In this document: positions 53,098 to 62,110 of the stretch, one piece after another
Position numbering within the stretch: the first letter of the stretch is position 1
How the letters are laid out: every line of letters starts with the position of its first letter
DNA from: Suilimivivens sp964402925
GTDB lineage: Bacteria > Bacillota > Clostridia > Lachnospirales > Lachnospiraceae
Assembly: GCA_964402925.1 (NCBI GenBank)
Contig: CAYOED010000006.1
Location: 1 to 64,000 of the forward strand
Length of the DNA stretch: 64,000 nt
Reading direction: 5' to 3'
Notes under the pieces: generated by a model
What the model was told of the DNA's origin: nothing
Database searches by the model: none
The model's input: only the letters and a program-made list of their open reading frames with translations
Program-made: the position numbers and the translations under genes

Positions 53098-56000
53098 TTA
53101 ATCTGAATATTTCACATCTCCCTTTGTGGAGTGCTTAATCATATAAAGCACCTCGTCCGCTTTCGAGATTGTTTCTGCAATCTCATCATCACTCGTAATC
53201 CCTCTCATGGCTGCTATTCCAATGGAACAGGACAATTCTTTTTCCTCGGGAATGACCACCTCTTTTTCTTCCATCTCTGCAATGATATCCGCAAATCCCT
53301 TTCTTTCTCTAATTGTATTAAGGATACTCCTTCCAATCGCCAATGCCCTTTCCTTATCCACAAATTTTAGGCTGATTAAGAATTCATCGCCGCCATATCT
53401 GGCTGCAAATCCGCTATTCCCTGATACCTGGCGCAGAATTTCCGCCACCTCTTTTAAGATCCGGTCCCCTGCCGCATGCCCAAAGGTGTCATTGTAATAT
53501 TTAAAATTATCCAGATCTATATAGAGGAACGTAATATCCTGTGTTACGCGCCTTTCTACCCATCCTTTGATTGTCTGGTAAAAACCCTCCCTGTTGTACA
53601 GAGCCGTCAGATAATCCGTAATTGCTGCTCTTTCCAGACTGCTGTTAATACATCTGATTTGTTCTTCATTTTCCAGTTTTCCCACTGAATTCTGGAACTG
53701 CAAAAGTACCAGATTAAAAAATTCCATATCACTTTCATCCAGCATAAACTTCGTTCGAGGCGCATTCCAGTTATCCTTCATCATAATATACATAATAAAA
53801 ACACTGTTTAATTTTTCGTCAGTATAATAAGGAAGGCATACCATGGAGCAGATCTGCGTGATTCCAAATAACGAAATAATGCGATTGTACTCCATGTGAT
53901 TCTTTTTTAATTTGGAGGTGACAAAACCGGAGCGATGAACAGAAAAATATCTGGTGATTTTCTCAATATCCGCCGCGCCCAAAGCCACCTGTTTTGTATC
54001 AAAACAGATATCCGGCTGTCCATCTTTATACCGGATATAAATCATGGAATCAATACTGAAACTCAGCATAAATGAATTAAGTGCGTTTTGAACCAGATCA
54101 GTAAAGTTCTTTCCTGAAATATCAATCATTTTCTGCCAGGCTAAAACAAATTTCATCTGTTTTTTCAATGCCGCATAATCTTTAATAATTCCGGCCTGCT
54201 TTGTTGCCATCTGTATTTTCTGCAGCGTAATACCTGAAAGTTCCACCGCCTTTTTGTGATTCTGTTCATACTTCGTTCCCCGGCGCGCCGCTTCCAACAT
54301 GCACCGCTTTTCGGAAACGCCGCACTGTTTTACATACCGGAGTCCTCTTTCAATCACCGCCTCTGCTTCCTCGTATCTTCCAACCTTTTTTAACATTTCC
54401 GCAAGAGTAATCTCATATTGCACCATACTGAAAAATTGATATCCCGTGCTTCTTTCCACATAGATTCTTGCACTCTCCATATAAGCAAGCGCTTCTTCAT
54501 ATCTGCCCTTATCGCTGTCCATAAGTGCGCTGACATAATAATATAGAAAAAGATCATCATCACATGACGTATATGACGAGTCAAGCTTTCTGTTTTGAAT
54601 CTTTTCCTCTATTGGACGGCTTAAAATATGCCCTAAAAACTGAAGTGCATTATCCAGATAAATCCGTGTGTCATACTTTCTTCCAAGCCGGTAAGAACAA
54701 AGCGCAAGAAGACCAAATATCTTTGAGATATTGCAGACTCGCAGATCATTCAAATGAAGTATATTAATAATTTTCAGACAACTTAACAGATAATTATATG
54801 CCGTCTCATTCTCACCTGCAAGCATACAGTTAATCGCCATGTTATACAGCGTTTCTCCTATATAATCCACTTTGTTCAGCTGAAAATAAATGGCAATTGC
54901 CTTATTATAATAACCGTTCGCCTCCTCATACTGCTCAGCGGCACAGCAATTGTAGCCCAGCCCATTATAAATATCCGCAAGCTTAAACGGATCCTTATCC
55001 CCCACTATCTCCATGGATTTATAGTAATAATGGTTGGTTACATGAAACAAACCAAACAATGACGAAAGCATAATATTTTTTCGGTACGCAATAAGCAGAA
55101 GATTTTCGTTGCCATGCTTCCGTGCAATCTCTATTCCTTTTTTAAAATGGACAAGAACCGATTCGTCCCTTTTACTTTCACCAATAAGCCTGACATCATT
55201 ATCATATGCAAAAACGTATGTGTATGCCAGATGGTTTTCGTACCCATATCGCTTCGCCTGTTCAAAAAATTCCGGCGAAACATCAATATCTGTAGAACAA
55301 AAGAAAATATTATGCCAACCTGACATCCTGACCATCACTTCCAGAAGACTTGCCAGAAACTGATGATATCCGCTCAAATTCTTCCCTGCTACTTCCCTGC
55401 AGACGTCCGCACATTCCTTTGCCGTATTAAGATTGCCGCTGTACATCTGTATCTGTCCAAACAAATAGTAATACCAGAATCTCTTTTCCACAGACTTATC
55501 TTTACTCGAAAGGAGATGGATATTATCACATAAGAGCATCGCTCTTGGCATATCGGAATAGAGTGAAAGCAGAGCATAAAGCATATAGAATTTAAAGACA
55601 CTATCCTCATCGACAGAAAGTCTTTCTACTTCAATTTTATGGTAAACAAAAGCCAGATAATATTGCGCCTGTTCATAGTCCAACAGATAATACATATTGT
55701 GCAGCTGTATCAGATACTCTTCAATGGCGCTGTTCTCAAAACAAAAACAACTGTTTTCCTCTTCGACTTTAATTTCATCTCCTCCGCCGTTTACAACGTA
55801 ATTATGATCCTCCAGCTTTTCCATCCAGCTCTCCCATGACTCCGCCACATGCGGCAGCTGGGAATGAAGTTCATTAAAGGCGCCATACACAAAAATGTTT
55901 CCATCCTCTTGCTCCATCAATTTCTGCAAAAGCAATACTGTGGATTTGGATGCAATATTCAAATTATCCAGCAGAAAAAGCATAGGATATTTTCTGGACA

Positions 56001-56424
56001 ATCTTGTAAGTACATCAGCCATTGATTTCAGCATCTGCTGTTTTTCATAATCAATCTCATCCGGCAGGATTTCTTCCCTTCTACTATACACCAAGTCGCT
56101 TACTATATTTTCAAAAATGGATTTCTGCAATGAATAAACAGAAAATTGTGCAATGAATTCCTCCGGAGTTTTATCGTTCTCGTAGGTTTCGTAAAGAAAT
56201 CTGATCACGTCTATGAACGGTTCAAAGGCGCCTATCATCTTAGATGCGTCAAAGCGTTTAAAAAACACACAGAAATCAGGATGCTTTACTTTTGCTGTTT
56301 CTGCATCCTCATTTGTAATCGCAAACGTATTATAATGCTTTACAATCGTAAATCGATTCCCCCGTGTTTCTCCTGTAAGGTTTCCCATCATCGGCGCAAT
56401 ATATGTTTCGTAATAAATCCCCAT
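53098..56424 (-). CDS. TPR-containing diguanylate cyclase (GGDEF) with degenerate N-terminal NTPase-like region
   Basis: About 1108 residues from the ATG with GGAGG nine bases upstream. Residues 1-190 resemble the middle of an AAA/STAND module (Walker-B-like PMLFLLDNLNIAS) but no P-loop is present. A long alpha-helical region of TPR-type repeats (about 225-740) follows, then a GAF-like part (about 770-915). The C-terminal GGDEF domain (about 925-1095) has DLDNFKYYNDTFGHAAGD and the intact RYGGDEF, so it should make c-di-GMP. No RxxD inhibitory site is seen before it. Confidence 0.88.
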   Translation of the reverse strand: MGIYYETYIAPMMGNLTGETRGNRFTIVKHYNTFAITNEDAETAKVKHPDFCVFFKRFDASKMIGAFEPFIDVIRFLYETYENDKTPEEFIAQFSVYSLQKSIFENIVSDLVYSRREEILPDEIDYEKQQMLKSMADVLTRLSRKYPMLFLLDNLNIASKSTVLLLQKLMEQEDGNIFVYGAFNELHSQLPHVAESWESWMEKLEDHNYVVNGGGDEIKVEEENSCFCFENSAIEEYLIQLHNMYYLLDYEQAQYYLAFVYHKIEVERLSVDEDSVFKFYMLYALLSLYSDMPRAMLLCDNIHLLSSKDKSVEKRFWYYYLFGQIQMYSGNLNTAKECADVCREVAGKNLSGYHQFLASLLEVMVRMSGWHNIFFCSTDIDVSPEFFEQAKRYGYENHLAYTYVFAYDNDVRLIGESKRDESVLVHFKKGIEIARKHGNENLLLIAYRKNIMLSSLFGLFHVTNHYYYKSMEIVGDKDPFKLADIYNGLGYNCCAAEQYEEANGYYNKAIAIYFQLNKVDYIGETLYNMAINCMLAGENETAYNYLLSCLKIINILHLNDLRVCNISKIFGLLALCSYRLGRKYDTRIYLDNALQFLGHILSRPIEEKIQNRKLDSSYTSCDDDLFLYYYVSALMDSDKGRYEEALAYMESARIYVERSTGYQFFSMVQYEITLAEMLKKVGRYEEAEAVIERGLRYVKQCGVSEKRCMLEAARRGTKYEQNHKKAVELSGITLQKIQMATKQAGIIKDYAALKKQMKFVLAWQKMIDISGKNFTDLVQNALNSFMLSFSIDSMIYIRYKDGQPDICFDTKQVALGAADIEKITRYFSVHRSGFVTSKLKKNHMEYNRIISLFGITQICSMVCLPYYTDEKLNSVFIMYIMMKDNWNAPRTKFMLDESDMEFFNLVLLQFQNSVGKLENEEQIRCINSSLERAAITDYLTALYNREGFYQTIKGWVERRVTQDITFLYIDLDNFKYYNDTFGHAAGDRILKEVAEILRQVSGNSGFAARYGGDEFLISLKFVDKERALAIGRSILNTIRERKGFADIIAEMEEKEVVIPEEKELSCSIGIAAMRGITSDDEIAETISKADEVLYMIKHSTKGDVKYSD

Positions 56425-56545
56425 GAAGCAGTACCTCCTGTCAGACAAACTTCCCCCTCTGCCAGCCTGCCATCCATAAATATCATATCACGAAAATGCA
56501 CGGAATACTATAACAAATTGCTTTTATCTTTAGCCCAAAAGCATT

Positions 56546-56593
56546 TTTGCTCATTTGAGCAAATTGACACTTTTATGGTTTTCAACGTATAAT
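56546..56593 (+). promoter_or_regulatory. promoter of the DUF1015 gene with upstream operator-like palindrome
   Basis: TTGACA (56564-56569), 18 bases, TATAAT (56588-56593). Abutting the -35 is the perfect palindrome TTTGCTC-ATTT-GAGCAAA (56546-56563). The site lies in the spacer shared with the divergent GGDEF gene and could control either. Confidence 0.75.
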
Positions 56594-56632
56594 AATTATC
56601 ATCAATCAACTTAAGAAAAAGGAGAATTTCAC

Positions 56633-57874
56633 ATGCCCAAAGTCACACCTTTTCAAAGCATCAGACCCATACCCGAACTGGCTTCCCGGATAGCTGCTCT
56701 TCCCTATGACGTCTATAATCGCAGGGAAGCATTATCGGAGATACAAAAGGAACCTCTTTCCTTTTTAAAAATAGACAGAGCTGAAACCCAGTTTCCTGAC
56801 GACGTGGACACCTATGATTCCAAAGTATACACAAAAGCAAGAGAACTTCTGGACGCCATGATTTCAGAAGGTTCCTTTATAACAGAAGATGCGCCCTGCT
56901 ACTATCTGTATGAACTGACCATGGATGACCGTTCCCAGACCGGCATTGTTGCCTGTTCGGATCTGGACGATTATCAGAACCAGTTGATCAAAAAACATGA
57001 GAATACCAGAGAGGACAAAGAACTTGACCGTATCCGGCATGTGGATGTGACAGATGCACATACCGGTCCCATTTTTCTGGTATACCGCTCTGTACAGGAA
57101 ATCAACGATATTGTTACCCTTTGCAAAAAGGGATCTGCCCTCTACGATTTTACATCCTCTGACAACATCACCCACCGGGTATGGTGCATTTCAGACCAAG
57201 CGATAATTACAAAACTACAGGAAATCTTTGCACAGATCCCCTGTACCTACATAGCTGACGGTCATCACCGCTGTGCTTCCGCAGTAAAAGTGGGACTGAA
57301 CCGTCGGAAGGCACACCCCGATTATACCGGTAAGGAAGAGTTCAACCGCTTTCTTTCCGTGCTTTTCCCAGACGATCAGCTTTATATCATGCCCTACAAC
57401 CGGGTGGTAAAGGACTTAAACGGACGATCAAAGGAAGACTTTTTATCCGCTGTGGAAGCTGCCGGATTTTCAGTGGAATATAAAGGAGACGAACAAGTTT
57501 CTCCTGACAAAAAGGGGTGTTTCGGCATGTATCTTTCCGACGGCTGGTACCTGCTTACCGCCAGAGAGTCACTTTTATCTTCTGACCCGGTAAAGGGACT
57601 GGATGTTTCCATTCTGCAGGATAACCTCCTTGGTCCCCTGCTGAACATAAATGATCCCAGGACAGATAAACGGATTGATTTTGTCGGCGGTATCCGCGGA
57701 CTGAATGAACTGGAACGCCGGGTTTCCTCCGATATGACCGTAGCCTTTTCCATGTATGCCACATCCATATCTGAGTTGCTTTCCGTAGCAGATACCGGTC
57801 TTCTCATGCCGCCCAAGTCAACCTGGTTCGAGCCAAAACTGCGGAGCGGATTATTCATACATCGCTTATCCTAA
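56633..57874 (+). CDS. DUF1015 family protein (SerK-like)
   Basis: A 413-residue protein of the DUF1015 family. Diagnostic features are AALPYDVYNRREA near residue 25, HENTREDKELDRIRHVDVTDAHTGPIFL, and the central YIADGHHRCASA near residue 208. Some archaeal members are free-serine kinases, and in bacteria the gene is often near serine biosynthesis genes; here it is alone, so the substrate is uncertain. AAGGAG precedes the ATG, and a terminator follows. Confidence 0.88.
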   Translation: MPKVTPFQSIRPIPELASRIAALPYDVYNRREALSEIQKEPLSFLKIDRAETQFPDDVDTYDSKVYTKARELLDAMISEGSFITEDAPCYYLYELTMDDRSQTGIVACSDLDDYQNQLIKKHENTREDKELDRIRHVDVTDAHTGPIFLVYRSVQEINDIVTLCKKGSALYDFTSSDNITHRVWCISDQAIITKLQEIFAQIPCTYIADGHHRCASAVKVGLNRRKAHPDYTGKEEFNRFLSVLFPDDQLYIMPYNRVVKDLNGRSKEDFLSAVEAAGFSVEYKGDEQVSPDKKGCFGMYLSDGWYLLTARESLLSSDPVKGLDVSILQDNLLGPLLNINDPRTDKRIDFVGGIRGLNELERRVSSDMTVAFSMYATSISELLSVADTGLLMPPKSTWFEPKLRSGLFIHRLS

Positions 57875-57893
57875 AGTCAGATTTATTGTAGTA

Positions 57894-57936
57894 AAAGGCT
57901 GCTCACAACCTTCCTTTGTGTTGGGAGCAGCCTTTA
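57894..57936 (+). terminator. terminator of the DUF1015 gene
   Basis: AAAGGCTGCTC pairs with GAGCAGCCTTT, with CAAC/GTTG continuing the stem around a short loop; a short T run ends the right arm. It also lies 31 bases past the convergent proB stop and may act for both. Confidence 0.8.
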
Positions 57937-57966
57937 TCGAACTACAAGAATGGCTTACAAAATGAG

Positions 57967-58779
57967 TCATCCATTGCTTGATGCTTTAAATAAGGTACCT
58001 ACTTCTTTTCCTTCTAAAATCCTGCTGATATTCACCACATCATCTCCATTGGCAATTACCATATCGACCCCTATCGCACCGGCAATTTCTGCCGCTGCAA
58101 TCTTCGTCGCCATACCGCCCGTTCCAAAGGTCGTATCTGCTCCCTTTGCCATGGCATACAATCTGTCATCTATTCTTTCTACACAATCAATAAACTCAGC
58201 TTTCTCATTATTTCTCGGATCATCTGTGTAAAGCCCGTCTATATCAGATAAAAGAATCAGCAGATCTGCTTGTACCAACTCTGCCACAGTTGCAGACAAA
58301 GTGTCATTGTCCCCAAAATTCTCATCCTGAATCTGGTCTGTGGAAACTGTATCATTTTCATTTACAATCGGAATGACGCCCATGTTCAGCAGTTCCAAAA
58401 AAGTATTTTCTGCATTTTGTCTGCTGATTTCATTGGTCATAGTCCTTTTGGTAATCAAAATCTGGGCAATCGTCTGATTATACTCCGCAAATAATTTTTG
58501 ATAAATCATCATCAGCCTTGCCTGTCCCACTGCCGCACATGCCTGCTTTTGAGAAAGCCGGCTGGGCTTTACCTTGATACCAAGCGCCTTCCTGCCCGCG
58601 CCGATAGCGCCTGATGAGACAAGCACAATTTCTTTATTCTGATTTTTAATATCCGTCAGAACCCTTGCCAGTTTTTCCATTTTAAGCAGATTTAAATGTC
58701 CTGTATCTACGTGCGTAATCGTGGAAGTACCTATTTTTACCACAATACGCTTTTTATCTTTCAAAAACTCCCTGTTCAT
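57967..58779 (-). CDS. proB: glutamate 5-kinase (no PUA domain)
   Basis: A 270-residue amino-acid kinase that phosphorylates glutamate in the first step of proline synthesis. KRIVVKIGTSTI, VLVSSGAIGAG and the central NENDTVSTDQI with FGDNDTLSA are diagnostic. The C-terminal PUA domain of the E. coli enzyme is absent, as in many Clostridia. The ATG at 58779 is preferred (AAGGA upstream). proA is not adjacent. Confidence 0.94.
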   Translation of the reverse strand: MNREFLKDKKRIVVKIGTSTITHVDTGHLNLLKMEKLARVLTDIKNQNKEIVLVSSGAIGAGRKALGIKVKPSRLSQKQACAAVGQARLMMIYQKLFAEYNQTIAQILITKRTMTNEISRQNAENTFLELLNMGVIPIVNENDTVSTDQIQDENFGDNDTLSATVAELVQADLLILLSDIDGLYTDDPRNNEKAEFIDCVERIDDRLYAMAKGADTTFGTGGMATKIAAAEIAGAIGVDMVIANGDDVVNISRILEGKEVGTLFKASSNG

Positions 58780-58871
58780 TCTGTTATGTTCCTTCCTCAC
58801 ATCGTTACCATTTGACCTTCGCCTTCATTCTTCCCATCATACCATGATTGGTTGAAATTTCAATGGGTAAT

Positions 58872-60302
58872 TCATATAAATGGCAGATTCATATGTTCAA
58901 GAAACCGTTCCTTAAATGAATCCTCATCCGCCAGTTCCACATGTACAAAACGACAGCTTTCCTCTTCCGAACTCTGCAATGCCTTTTCCGAAAGCAATGC
59001 CATTGCCGCCCCGGTTCCCGCCAAATTGCCTGCCTGCACCATTTTTTCTCTGGGAACGTCTGGGAATAGACCAATTGCAATACCGCTTTCAATGCTGATA
59101 TAACATCCAAACGCTCCTGCCAGGTAAATTTTGTCAAGTTCATCCGCCTTTATACCTGCTCTTTCAAGCAGGATCTCCATGCCTGATCTGATTGCACTGA
59201 CTGACAACTGCAGCGCACGCACATCATCAGCCAGAATATAAACCGGATGCGACTTGTCTGTAAGCAGAAACTTTCTCGTATCATCCATGGTTTCAATTCT
59301 CTTACATATCCTCTCCGGCACCCCCGCTTCCTTCGCTTCCTTTGCGCTCCGCATATATCCGGTTTGGTCAAGAACACCAATACGATAAAGCTGCGCCAGA
59401 CCATCCACCAGACCGGAGCCGCAGATACCCAGCGGATTTCCCCCTCCAATCACCCTGCACACAATATCCTGCATGGGAAATCTTCCGCTTATGGAAACCA
59501 TATCGACAGCGCCTGCTGCCGCCCGCATCCCCTGACTCACAGCACCGCCCTCCAATGCCGGACCCGCCGCTGCGGAACAGGCATATCTTTTCCCCCCGCA
59601 CAAGAGAAGGATTTCTCCGTTAGTTCCAATATCCACCGCCAGTACTTTATTCCCCTGCGTCTTCCAGTTTACATAACTATTCACCGCCAACGCATCTGCT
59701 CCCACATAACCGCCTATAGGAGGCAAAATAATTACATCAGTATCCTTTAGGAATTGAAATCCAAGCTGCTCCCCTTTCCTATAAAAGGTTTCTTTATAAT
59801 CAGGCATAAAGGGTGCCCGGAACAAGCCCTCCGGTCTAATCCCCACCAGAATTTCACACATGGCTGTGTTCCCTACGATGGTGACTTTCTGCACTTTCTT
59901 TCTGACAATATTCTCGGTATACTCCTGCTTAGAAAGTCGTCCCATCATACCGGCTGCCATCTCATCCAGCTTCCCGACCACCAGTTCCTGCATCTTTTCA
60001 AGTTTGTCAAGGCTCTCCATCGCCGCCTGTATCCTGCTGATGACATCTGCCCCAAAAGCTGCCTGCGGATTCGCACCGGTCTCCGCATCCAAAAGACTCC
60101 CTTCCTTTAAGTTCCATAGCATTCCCGCCAACGTGGTCGTTCCCACATCAAAAGAAATGCCCAGCCCTTCGCCTGGGTCTGTTGCAAATCCCTCTGGGAA
60201 CTGCACCCTGATCTGCTTATTTGTATTCAGTTTCTGGAAAATTCCGCATCCGTTACAACTGATTCGCTTACATCCCGGACATTTATTTACTCTGTTTTCC
60301 AT
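58872..60302 (-). CDS. ASKHA/DUF4445 protein, RACo-like reductive activator
   Basis: A 476-residue protein. After a short Cys-rich N-terminus (C8, C11, C16, C19 as CPGC and CNGC), the ATPase part starts with GISFDVGTTTLAGMLW, then TIVGNTAMCEIL and DIGTNGEILLL, as in RACo-type activators of corrinoid proteins. The [2Fe-2S] ferredoxin domain of acetogen RACo is absent; the four Cys might hold a cluster or zinc instead. The target corrinoid protein is not in the window. GGAG precedes the ATG. Confidence 0.85.
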   Translation of the reverse strand: MENRVNKCPGCKRISCNGCGIFQKLNTNKQIRVQFPEGFATDPGEGLGISFDVGTTTLAGMLWNLKEGSLLDAETGANPQAAFGADVISRIQAAMESLDKLEKMQELVVGKLDEMAAGMMGRLSKQEYTENIVRKKVQKVTIVGNTAMCEILVGIRPEGLFRAPFMPDYKETFYRKGEQLGFQFLKDTDVIILPPIGGYVGADALAVNSYVNWKTQGNKVLAVDIGTNGEILLLCGGKRYACSAAAGPALEGGAVSQGMRAAAGAVDMVSISGRFPMQDIVCRVIGGGNPLGICGSGLVDGLAQLYRIGVLDQTGYMRSAKEAKEAGVPERICKRIETMDDTRKFLLTDKSHPVYILADDVRALQLSVSAIRSGMEILLERAGIKADELDKIYLAGAFGCYISIESGIAIGLFPDVPREKMVQAGNLAGTGAAMALLSEKALQSSEEESCRFVHVELADEDSFKERFLEHMNLPFI

Positions 60303-60345
60303 AAATAGTCTCCTGTTCAGCTTGGGGTTATCTTAGTATCTAGGG

Positions 60346-60642
60346 GCGTGTGGGTGGAGCGGGGATGGGGGAGGCGGTTGCCGGAACGGCATTGTATCTA
60401 TCACAAACCTATGTACAGCGGTAAGAGAGGCTAGGTATCCCTATGACAGGCGCATCATGGAGGACGCAAACGGCGTATTGGTCCATCCATGGACCAAGTT
60501 ACGCCTTTGGCGGACTTCCTGTCCGCCAATTGCTGGATTTTCAAAGGGATACCAAGTCTCTCTAACCGCTTCCCATAAGGTCCGTGATAGATACAATGCC
60601 GTTCCGGCAACCGCCTCCCCCATCCCCGCTCCACCCACACGC
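60346..60642. repeat. family 1 palindromic element, copy B (inverted)
   Basis: Perfect 59-base inverted arms (60346-60404 / 60584-60642) enclose a 179-base core that is, on the minus strand, a near copy of the core at 14918-15095. Core landmarks are TTGGTCCATGGATGGACCAA and GGCGGACAGGAAGTCCGCC. The GC-rich arms match nothing in the other copies. It lies in the 800-base gap between the RACo-like and methyltransferase genes. Confidence 0.93.
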
Positions 60643-60848
60643 TTCTCAGACGTAAAGCTATGCCTAACCTAAATTTTTTCTTGTCTGTCCTTACTCGGAG
60701 GCATCCTAGAGCTATTACGCTATTTATAAAAGAATACCACAAAATCCTTGCTTTTTTAACCAGATTTCTCTATTATCTAAAACAGAAGAATGAATGAGTG
60801 CATTAGGGCACTAGAAAATGGAGCGTCATTAGCATAGGCGCGTGAGAA

Positions 60849-61066
60849 GATACAGTCAGGTCAAGGCAGGCGAGGGTGCACGGAACAGTAGACTGCTTCT
60901 AAGCTGCCCCTGCAATGCGTCTGTCTCAGACCTTATGGGAAGCGGTTAGAAGGACTTGGCATCCCATTAAATATCCAGCAATCGGCGGACAGGACGTCCG
61001 CCGAAGGCGTAACTTGGTCCATGGATGAACCAATACGCCGTTTGCCTGCCTTGACCTGAATGTATC
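60849..61066. repeat. family 1 palindromic element, copy C (partial)
   Basis: Arms of 23 bases (60849-60871 / 61044-61066, one mismatch) surround an incomplete core: it has the segment from ACCTTATGGGAAGCGG to ATACGCCGTTTG but not the second half with GTACATAGG. An extra 59 bases lie between left arm and core. The rest of the 60303-61102 gap holds nothing I can identify. Confidence 0.85.
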
Positions 61067-61102
61067 CCCCAAATACCATCATAATGAGCGAAAGGAAATT
61101 TT

Positions 61103-61963
61103 ATGTGGATAGCAGATAATTGGAAAGATTATGAAGTGATAGATACCTCCTGCGGTGAAAAGCTGGAGCGTTGGGGAAAGTATATCCTCCTTCGTCCCGA
61201 CCCGCAGGTCATATGGAATACCAGTAAAGAAGCAAAAGAATGGAATCGTCTTAACGGTCATTATCACCGCAGTGCCAAGGGCGGCGGCGAATGGGAATTT
61301 TTTCAGCTTCCCAATGAATGGAGCATCAACTACCGTGAGCTCACCTTCCATTTGAAGCCTTTCAGTTTTAAGCATACAGGTCTTTTCCCCGAGCAGGCCG
61401 TGAACTGGGATTGGTTTTCACAGATTATCAAAAATGCCAATCGTCCTGTTAAGGTTCTGAATTTATTTGCCTATACAGGAGGGGCTACACTGGCTGCTGC
61501 GAAAGCCGGTGCAAGCGTCACTCATGTGGATGCATCCAAGGGAATGGTCACCTGGGCAAAGGAAAACGCTGCCGCTTCCGGTCTTTCTGATGCCCCCATA
61601 CGTTGGCTGGTGGATGACTGCGTCAAATTCGTAGAGCGGGAAATCCGCCGCGGCAATACCTATGACGGCATTATCATGGATCCTCCCTCTTACGGAAGAG
61701 GACCCAAAGGGGAAATCTGGAAAATCGAGGACAGTGTCTATCCTTTTATCGAACTGACCACCAAGCTGCTTAGTAAAGATTCCCTGTTCTTCCTCATTAA
61801 TTCCTACACAACAGGCTTGCAGCCTGCCGTCCTTACCTACATGCTAAATACCACAGTCGTCAAAAAGTTGGGCGGGCAGGTGGCTTCCTCGGAAATTGGT
61901 CTTCCCGTAAGCAGCAACGGTCTGATTCTTCCCTGCGGTGCTTCCGGGCGATGGACTCACTGA
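61103..61963 (+). CDS. class I SAM-dependent rRNA methyltransferase, RlmI-like
   Basis: A 286-residue methyltransferase of the PF10672/COG1092 type. The N-terminal strand region is followed by the SAM-binding motif LNLFAYTGGATLAAAKAGA, the acidic THVDASK, and the catalytic-site DPPSYGRGPKGE. It lacks the N-terminal PUA of E. coli RlmI. The probable target is a ribosomal RNA cytosine, but this is by homology only. AAAGGA precedes the ATG. Confidence 0.88.
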   Translation: MWIADNWKDYEVIDTSCGEKLERWGKYILLRPDPQVIWNTSKEAKEWNRLNGHYHRSAKGGGEWEFFQLPNEWSINYRELTFHLKPFSFKHTGLFPEQAVNWDWFSQIIKNANRPVKVLNLFAYTGGATLAAAKAGASVTHVDASKGMVTWAKENAAASGLSDAPIRWLVDDCVKFVEREIRRGNTYDGIIMDPPSYGRGPKGEIWKIEDSVYPFIELTTKLLSKDSLFFLINSYTTGLQPAVLTYMLNTTVVKKLGGQVASSEIGLPVSSNGLILPCGASGRWTH

Positions 61964-62061
61964 CAGCACAATACCTATGAATATTACTAGATAAATTGAA
62001 AAGAAACCGTTTAATAAAAACTTGCGATGCGAAAAAAAGGTAAATACTTTTTTATTTGTGA

Positions 62062-62090
62062 TTGTCTTTTTCTCTCTTTCTCTTTATAAT
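62062..62090 (+). promoter_or_regulatory. promoter of the DNA methyltransferase gene
   Basis: TTGTCT (62062-62067), 17 bases, TATAAT (62085-62090), with AGAGGG seven bases before the ATG at 62111. Confidence 0.75.
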
Positions 62091-62110
62091 AAAGTACAGA
62101 GGGTCTTATC

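Noticed and set aside
60455..60742. 95-codon frame in the palindromic region
   Set aside because: It runs through the arms and core of copy B, whose other copies do not keep the frame; the conservation there is structural, not coding.
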